11,085 nt of DNA from JBIICS01 sp044238735 (GTDB lineage: Bacteria; Bacteroidota; Bacteroidia; UBA4408). Below are positions 7,304-11,085 of the stretch, piece after piece (positions within the stretch are counted from its first letter, which is position 1; the number at the start of each line of letters is the position of its first letter). Made by a program: the position numbers and the translations under genes. The DNA lies in contig JBIICS010000095.1 in assembly GCA_044238735.1 (NCBI GenBank), forward strand, positions 1 through 11,085, written 5' to 3'. The notes below the pieces were generated by a model. It saw nothing but the letters and a program-made list of their open reading frames with translations. It was not told the DNA's origin and did not search any database.

Positions 7304-7332
7304 AAAAGGGGGACAAAATGTTCCCCTTTTTT
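7304..7332 (+). terminator. Orphan rightward-facing intrinsic terminator
   Basis: A 12-bp stem (7304-7315 with 7319-7330, one G-U pair, core GGGG/CCCC) has an AAA loop and six T's on the plus strand (7327-7332). No rightward gene precedes it. In the other direction only four U's follow, so it may act weakly as a second terminator for the minus-strand gene at 7478-7873. Confidence 0.6.
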
Positions 7333-7374
7333 ATACGTTAATGTTGCCTGTTTCGGACTCTTTTCTCTTTTCGG

Positions 7375-7414
7375 AAAAAAAAACCGGCTAAAAACCACTA
7401 CGTTTTTTAGCCGG
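7375..7414 (-). terminator. Intrinsic terminator of the lipocalin-like gene
   Basis: A perfect 11-bp stem (7384-7394 with 7404-7414, CCGGCT core) has a 9-nt loop and is followed on the minus strand by nine U's (A run 7375-7383). It is about 63 nt beyond the stop codon at 7478. Confidence 0.9.
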
Positions 7415-7477
7415 GCAAAATAGTTGAACTACTATTCTAAATTCGAATTCAACAAAACCAGTTAGGAAAAAAATAAT

Positions 7478-7873
7478 TTATTTTATCATTCTAATTCTTC
7501 CTTTTGCTCCACTTGCATCGGTGGTGTTTACAATGAATTCTTTGCGTTTATCTTCTTCTATGGTCCATACCTGAGCGTATGCTGTAGAATCAGTATCAGT
7601 AATGGTAATGGTTTCGCCTGTATTCGTCCATTTGAAGTTAGATTCATCTGTTGAGGTTGTTCCAAATAAATTGAGTGTTAATTTAAGTTTTCCGGTACCA
7701 TCATCCTTAAAATCGATTGTACCCGCATCGGTAAATGTAAGTGTTAAACCACTCGTAATAGTGTATTCTTTAATATTCCAAGTGCCTTCTAAGCGATTTT
7801 CAATTCTAGCTTGTTTCGAACATGAAGCGATGAATAGAGTTGATACTAAAAGTAAAAGTGATAATTTTTTCAT
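7478..7873 (-). CDS. Small lipocalin-like lipoprotein
   Basis: The start is set at the ATG at 7873, giving MKKLSLLLLVSTLFIASC, a classic lipoprotein signal with lipidated Cys18; an in-frame ATG 12 codons upstream (7909) lies inside the preceding terminator and is rejected. The 131-aa product is mostly one small beta-barrel: LEGTWNIKEYTI opens it (29-40), followed by short beta strands such as GTIDFKDDGTGKLKL (52-66) and FKWTNTGETITITD (80-93). This pattern matches the Bacteroidota lipocalin-like families (Lipocalin_4 type). Such proteins sit in the envelope; their ligands are generally unknown and nothing here identifies one. It lies only 24 nt after the terminator tract of rpmA, so its promoter must overlap that terminator, unless it depends on read-through. 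A strong terminator follows. Confidence 0.82.
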   Translation of the reverse strand: MKKLSLLLLVSTLFIASCSKQARIENRLEGTWNIKEYTITSGLTLTFTDAGTIDFKDDGTGKLKLTLNLFGTTSTDESNFKWTNTGETITITDTDSTAYAQVWTIEEDKRKEFIVNTTDASGAKGRIRMIK

Positions 7874-7897
7874 TTTTAATGTTATTATTTGATGAAT

Positions 7898-7923
7898 AAA
7901 AAAACCCAACCTTATGGGCTGGG
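7898..7923 (-). terminator. Intrinsic terminator of the rplU-rpmA operon
   Basis: On the minus strand CCCAGCC (7923-7917) pairs with GGTTGGG (7911-7905) through seven pairs including one G-U, with a 5-nt loop, then seven U's (A run 7898-7904). It is 24 nt beyond the rpmA stop. Confidence 0.85.
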
Positions 7924-7947
7924 CTAAATTAAGTAAATTTTTAATTG

Positions 7948-8214
7948 TTAGGCTTCTGCAACAACAGGATTTATTGATACAAAAGATTTACCATTAGTAG
8001 ATTTTTTGAAAGTTACAACACCATCAACAAGGGCAAATAAAGTGTGGTCTTTACCCATACCTACATTTTCTCCTGGTTTGTGAACTGTACCTCTTTGACG
8101 AACGATAATGTTACCAGCGATAGCTGCTTGTCCGCCATAAATTTTAACACCTAAACGCTTACTGTGTGATTCACGTCCGTTTTTTACCGATCCTACACCT
8201 TTCTTATGTGCCAT
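7948..8214 (-). CDS. rpmA: 50S ribosomal protein L27
   Basis: This 88-aa, very basic protein of the large ribosomal subunit has its N-terminus near the peptidyl transferase centre and helps place tRNA. MAHKKGVGSVKNGRES at the start, GGQAAIAGNIIVRQRGT (27-43) and GMGKDHTLFALVDG (52-65) are family hallmarks. It begins directly with MAHKK, so it lacks the N-terminal extension that Firmicutes remove with the Prp protease. It is the second gene of the rplU-rpmA operon, 20 nt after rplU, and is followed by an intrinsic terminator. Confidence 0.98.
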   Translation of the reverse strand: MAHKKGVGSVKNGRESHSKRLGVKIYGGQAAIAGNIIVRQRGTVHKPGENVGMGKDHTLFALVDGVVTFKKSTNGKSFVSINPVVAEA

Positions 8215-8234
8215 TTCTTATAAAATTTAAATTA

Positions 8235-8546
8235 TTAAGCTTTTACTTCGTTAATTTCAATTTGGGTAAATGATTGACGGTGACCATTCATTTTTTGATA
8301 CCCCTTTCTTCTTTTCTTTTTGAAAATCAGAACTTTATCACCTTTAAGGTGAGATAAGATAGTGGCAGAAACTTTAGCACCACTAACTTCTGGAGAGCCA
8401 ACTTTAACTTTTCCGTTATCGTCAACTAATAATACTTTTTCAAAATTTACTTTGCTACCTTCAGCACCTTCTAAACGGTGAACAAATAACTTTTGATCCT
8501 TGCTAACTTTAAACTGTTGTCCAGCTATTTCAACTATTGCGTACAT
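8235..8546 (-). CDS. rplU: 50S ribosomal protein L21
   Basis: This 103-aa protein of the large ribosomal subunit binds 23S rRNA. It begins MYAIVEIAGQQFKVSKDQ. The signature is in the C-terminal third: KKKRRKGYQKMNGHRQ (76-91), then FTQIEI. Length is normal and no residue is unusual. It is the first gene of the rplU-rpmA operon, the standard arrangement. The leader (8547-8578) is short, and a TATCTTCG element upstream is one base from the phylum -7 consensus. Confidence 0.98.
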   Translation of the reverse strand: MYAIVEIAGQQFKVSKDQKLFVHRLEGAEGSKVNFEKVLLVDDNGKVKVGSPEVSGAKVSATILSHLKGDKVLIFKKKRRKGYQKMNGHRQSFTQIEINEVKA

Positions 8547-8578
8547 TTCTTTAGATATTTATCTTAAAAATCGGACTG

Positions 8579-8586
8579 CGAAGATA
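8579..8586 (-). promoter_or_regulatory. Candidate -7 promoter element of rplU-rpmA
   Basis: The minus strand reads TATCTTCG, one mismatch from TAnnTTTG, 32 nt upstream of the rplU start codon. A T-rich stretch lies where the -33 box is expected, but no exact TTTG. Position is sensible for a ribosomal protein operon. Confidence 0.35.
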
Positions 8587-8707
8587 CATAATTCTTTTAA
8601 AACACCGAATTTTTCTGTAAAAACTATTTATAAATATTGCTTAAGATTATTTATAATATTGTAAATCAATGTTTTAAATGTAGGGTTTTTATTTATAAAT
8701 TTACCTC

Positions 8708-9154
8708 ATGAGATTTTTTTTTCTTTTTTGTTTTCTGTTAATCAGTAATTTAATTTTATCGCAAAAACCTAACGACTCTATTTATATTGAAAAAACTCCT
8801 TGTTTTGGAAAATGTCCGGTATTTAAATTAACCCTAAAAGGAACTGGTGAAATTTTTTTAAAAGTAGATACTAATCTAACATTACCCAGGGGGACTTACA
8901 CCAGTAATTTAGATTTAATAAGAACTAAGGAGATTTTTGAAGCTTTTAAAACACAAAAAATATTTTCGTTTAAAAACGAATACCTGGGCAAAATGACCGA
9001 TTTTCCAACTACCTATCTAATATTTAAGAGAGGAAAAAAAATAAAAAAGATTAAAAACCAATATGGTGCCCCTCCCGAACTTAAAAACCTAGAAGGCCTT
9101 TTAGTAAATCTAATTAGCGAAATTGATAATTGGAAAAGGGTGGAAGGTGAATAG
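8708..9154 (+). CDS. Secreted DUF6438-like protein of unknown function
   Basis: The 148-aa product has a hydrophobic signal peptide (1-18, cut probably before Gln19; Cys8 is within the hydrophobic core, not a lipobox), so it is likely exported to the periplasm or beyond. The mature part has the hallmark PCFGKCPVFKLTLKGTGEI (31-49) with Cys32 and Cys36, a later acidic and aromatic stretch EYLGKMTDFPTT (91-102), and YGAPPELKNLEGLL (119-132). These match my memory of DUF6438, a common small Bacteroidota family of unknown function; the CxxxC pair may form a disulfide or bind metal, which is inference. It is divergent from rplU across a 161-bp AT-rich spacer, with no clear promoter box. No intrinsic terminator follows; a heptamer repeat region begins 7 nt after the stop. 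Confidence 0.82.
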   Translation: MRFFFLFCFLLISNLILSQKPNDSIYIEKTPCFGKCPVFKLTLKGTGEIFLKVDTNLTLPRGTYTSNLDLIRTKEIFEAFKTQKIFSFKNEYLGKMTDFPTTYLIFKRGKKIKKIKNQYGAPPELKNLEGLLVNLISEIDNWKRVEGE

Positions 9155-9160
9155 TATATA

Positions 9161-9188
9161 GTTGAGAGTTGAGAGTTAATTGTTGAAA
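9161..9188. repeat. Degenerate 7-bp tandem repeat, GTTGAGA type, four units
   Basis: Four consecutive 7-bp units read GTTGAGA, GTTGAGA, GTTAATT and GTTGAAA. The first two are identical and the others diverged. The block begins 7 bp after the stop codon of the DUF6438-like gene. It is too short and lacks spacers, so it is not a CRISPR. Confidence 0.75.
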
Positions 9189-9204
9189 GGGAAATCTCTA
9201 ATTG

Positions 9205-9277
9205 TCTATCTATTATTCACTAATCACTAGTTACTCGTCACTTTTTTAAGTTTAATTTATTGTAAAAAATAGATAGA
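9205..9277. repeat. 10-bp inverted repeat flanking the second heptamer block
   Basis: TCTATCTATT (9205-9214) and AATAGATAGA (9268-9277) are perfect reverse complements separated by 53 bp. They bracket the TAnTCAC repeat block. This could be the remnant of a small mobile or folded element, or chance in AT-rich DNA. Confidence 0.4.
9214..9241. repeat. Degenerate 7-bp tandem repeat, TAnTCAC type, four units
   Basis: Four consecutive 7-bp units read TATTCAC, TAATCAC, TAGTTAC and TCGTCAC. Same period and copy number as the block at 9161-9188, from which it is separated by 25 bp, but a different unit sequence. Confidence 0.7.
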
Positions 9278-9342
9278 AATCTTTAGTTTCACACAATAAT
9301 TGATAAGCAGTGGTCGTTATAGGGGTAACAAAAACGATATAA

Positions 9343-9495
9343 ATGATTAAAACTTCTACTCCCACCACTTCTTTAAACGAATCTTCTAACGAAATGCCCC
9401 GAAAGCAAATTGTGAATAATATTTTAAATTATTCCAAATCGTTATGCATTCAAAAGTCAAAATTAATTGAAAAGGTGACCATTATCTTAAATTAA
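9343..9495 (+). CDS. Small conserved-looking protein, 50 aa
   Basis: An ATG-initiated frame of 51 codons including the stop encodes a 50-residue protein. It has a polar, Ser/Thr/Asn-rich N-terminus, then EMPRKQIVNNILNYSKSLC (17-35) and QKSKLIEKVTIILN (37-50), which would form two amphipathic helices. The PRK...ILNYSKSL...KS...ILN layout resembles short, uncharacterised proteins I recall from many Bacteroidota genomes, which supports it being a real gene; this is memory, not a search. There is no signal peptide, membrane segment or catalytic motif. It ends 54 nt before the helicase start, on the same strand, and the two may be co-transcribed. No clear promoter box precedes it. Function unknown. 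Confidence 0.55.
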   Translation: MIKTSTPTTSLNESSNEMPRKQIVNNILNYSKSLCIQKSKLIEKVTIILN

Positions 9496-9509
9496 TCGTT
9501 ACCGAATAT

Positions 9510-9561
9510 CGGGTAGCTCACTATTTTTTTATTATTTCGTAAAAAAAACGTGAGCAACCCG
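9510..9561 (+). promoter_or_regulatory. Long inverted repeat enclosing the helicase start codon
   Basis: CGGGTAGCTCAC (9510-9521) pairs with GTGAGCAACCCG (9550-9561) except for one A-A mismatch. Inside it, T7 (9524-9530) can pair with A7 (9542-9548), leaving a loop at 9531-9541. The GTG start codon and codons 2-4 of the helicase form the 3' arm. A smaller hairpin, TACCGA (9500-9505) with TCGGGTA (9509-9515, one bulged G), uses part of the same 5' arm and cannot coexist with the long one. A role in controlling translation is inferred. Confidence 0.5.
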
Positions 9562-11085
9562 TTTAACATTATTAAAAATCTTCTGCTTTGCCTTAAACAC
9601 GAAAAAGAAGAAGAACTTAAACAGTTTAATGAAGATTTAAAAAATCTCAATACCGATCAAAAGGTAAAAGCGGGTATTTGTTGGTATCCCCTTGAAATAA
9701 AAGAAAGCGGTTACGGACTGGGAGATTATCCATTCCTGGTTGTTCAACGTCATCGCTATAAAGAAGTTCGCCATAAATTCGATGGCGGTAAACAGGTTAG
9801 TCTATTTAGCGGAAATCCACAATTTAATAACGATCAGGTAAGAGGAACGATACACTTTGTTACACCTGATACCATGAAAATTATATTTTACACTAACGAT
9901 TTGCCCGATTGGGTAGATGAAGGTAAAATAGGCGTTCAGCTTCATTTTGACGAATCTGGATATAAAGAAATGGACAAGGCTCTTGAAAACTTGATGAATG
10001 CCCATAAAAACCGATTAGCCGAACTACGCGATATAGTTTATGGAGTTTCAGAATCTCAATATAATTTAGATAGAAATTACACTTTTAATCCGCTCTTAAA
10101 CGACTCCCAAAATCAGGCCATTAAAAATGTACTTCAAAGTAACGATGTAGCCCTGGTTCATGGTCCGCCCGGAACCGGCAAAACCACTACTATAACCTAC
10201 GCCATTAAAGAACTGGTTAAGCAGGAATCTCAAGTATTGGTTTGCGCTCCAAGTAATGCCGCTGCCGATTTATTAACCGAACGACTAGCCGCTCTGGGTG
10301 TTTATGTTTTACGTGTTGGTAATATTTCCAGAATAGACCATGAAGTACTGGAACATACAGTAGAAGAAAAACTTACCGGTCATAGTGAATATAAACGGGT
10401 TAAGGAATTTAAAAAGCAGGCCGACGAGTATCGCCGCATGGCCCATAAATACAAACGTAGTTTTGGACCACAGGAAAGAGAGCAACGTAAACTTTTACTA
10501 AAAGAAGCCAAGAACCTGGCTTATGAAGCCGTTGAAATGGAATACCGTTTAGTTGATTCGTTAATTGAGAATGCGCAAGCTATTGTGTGTACGTTAATTG
10601 GTAGTGCCCATAAATTTTTAGAGGGGAAACTCTTTAAGACAGTAATCATTGATGAAGCTGCACAGGCCCTTGAACCGGCATGCTGGGTAGCCATCCAAAA
10701 GGCACAGAAAGTAATGATGGCCGGCGACCCCTTCCAATTACCCGCTACAGTAAAGTCAACTGAAGCTGCTAAACTTGGTTTAGCAGTTAGTTTAATGGAG
10801 AAGGGAATAGAATATTTACCCAATAACAACCTGCTGAATATTCAGTACCGGATGAATGAAAGCATTATGCGTTTTTCTAACCATTATTTTTATAAGGATA
10901 AATTACATGCGCATGAAAGTGTAAAAGACCGTATGCTTAAAATTATATTTAACAATCCGGTAGAGTTTATCGATACAGCAGGTTGCGGATACGATGAAAA
11001 AGAAAATCCCGAATCGCAGAGTTTATTTAATCCCGAGGAAGCTCAGATTCTTAATAAACACTTGGAAAGTTTATGTGATGAATTA
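9550..11085 (+). CDS. SF1 DNA/RNA helicase, IGHMBP2/UPF1-like (3' end outside window)
   Basis: The frame is open from GTG at 9550 to the window edge, 512 codons without a stop; the C-terminus is missing because the window ends. The start is GTG (MSNPFNIIKNLL...): an in-frame TAG lies at 9514-9516 and no ATG comes between, and the N-terminal region with GICWYPLEIKESGYGLGDYP fits related proteins. Helicase motifs in order: Q motif NDSQNQAI (184-191), Walker A GPPGTGKTT (205-213), Ia APSNAAAD (233-240), a Lys/Arg/Glu-rich helical insertion (about 280-335), Walker B DEAAQ (368-372), motif III GDPFQLP (392-398), and QYRM (432-435). DEAAQ and GDPFQLP place it in the UPF1-like SF1B group (AAA_11/AAA_12), which unwinds nucleic acid 5' to 3' using ATP. 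RNA versus DNA substrate is unknown. An inverted repeat covers its start codon. Confidence 0.93.
   Translation, partial: MSNPFNIIKNLLLCLKHEKEEELKQFNEDLKNLNTDQKVKAGICWYPLEIKESGYGLGDYPFLVVQRHRYKEVRHKFDGGKQVSLFSGNPQFNNDQVRGTIHFVTPDTMKIIFYTNDLPDWVDEGKIGVQLHFDESGYKEMDKALENLMNAHKNRLAELRDIVYGVSESQYNLDRNYTFNPLLNDSQNQAIKNVLQSNDVALVHGPPGTGKTTTITYAIKELVKQESQVLVCAPSNAAADLLTERLAALGVYVLRVGNISRIDHEVLEHTVEEKLTGHSEYKRVKEFKKQADEYRRMAHKYKRSFGPQEREQRKLLLKEAKNLAYEAVEMEYRLVDSLIENAQAIVCTLIGSAHKFLEGKLFKTVIIDEAAQALEPACWVAIQKAQKVMMAGDPFQLPATVKSTEAAKLGLAVSLMEKGIEYLPNNNLLNIQYRMNESIMRFSNHYFYKDKLHAHESVKDRMLKIIFNNPVEFIDTAGCGYDEKENPESQSLFNPEEAQILNKHLESLCDEL

Larger units (their letters stand above)
7074..7477. other. 404-bp intergenic region upstream of the kinase
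   Basis: No credible gene is seen. It contains an inverted repeat (7163-7183), T-rich DNA (about 7190-7219), a strong hairpin with a rightward U tract (7304-7332) and the leftward terminator of the lipocalin-like gene (7375-7414). The short plus-strand reading frames here are at most about a dozen codons. No clear TAnnTTTG promoter for the kinase was found; TACGTTG (minus strand, about 7140-7146) is the nearest, imperfect match. Confidence 0.6.

Noticed and set aside
9161..9241. CRISPR-like array
   Set aside because: Units are only 7 bp, directly adjacent and without spacers, and no cas gene is present.
10521..10829. Minus-strand frame opposite the helicase
   Set aside because: It is the complement of the Walker B and motif III region of a clear helicase; its translation has no recognisable features.
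6099..11085. Kinase plus helicase as a defence system
   Set aside because: The two are 2.5 kb apart on opposite strands with the rplU-rpmA housekeeping operon between them, and no nuclease, methylase or integrase is present.

Overview
The window looks like ordinary chromosomal DNA from a low-GC member of the Bacteroidota. The evidence is a fused RibBA, short lipoproteins with ASC/SSC lipoboxes, a WcaF-type acetyltransferase, a DUF6438-type secreted protein, and several matches to the Bacteroidota -7 promoter element TAnnTTTG in place of sigma-70 boxes. Shine-Dalgarno sequences are scarce, as expected for this phylum. I see no phage, transposase, CRISPR array, tRNA or rRNA.

Left part (1-4754, all minus strand): ribBA (riboflavin precursor synthesis), dnaK (Hsp70 chaperone) and a 389-residue lipoprotein of unknown function. 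Each is followed by its own intrinsic terminator, so these are probably three separate transcription units.

Middle part (4755-7477): a 47-bp divergent spacer carries one -7 element for each direction. It leads rightward into a two-gene surface-polysaccharide unit, a WcaF-like acetyltransferase and a family 2 glycosyltransferase. The second gene starts at a TTG that overlaps the end of the first. This pair converges, with no spacer, on a Hanks-type Ser/Thr protein kinase on the minus strand. Upstream of the kinase is about 400 bp without a gene; it holds one terminator facing left and another facing right that has no obvious gene.

Right part (7478-11085): on the minus strand are a small lipocalin-like lipoprotein and the rplU-rpmA ribosomal protein operon with its terminator. 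On the plus strand are a DUF6438-like secreted protein, two blocks of degenerate 7-bp tandem repeats, an unlisted 50-residue small protein, and the first 512 codons of an SF1 (IGHMBP2/UPF1-like) helicase that runs off the window. The helicase GTG start codon lies inside the arm of a long inverted repeat, and a smaller competing hairpin lies just upstream.

Most of the content is housekeeping or routine accessory. I did not find a convincing new multi-gene system. The points most worth checking are the structured helicase leader with its small upstream gene, the heptamer arrays, the stand-alone kinase, and the orphan rightward terminator.
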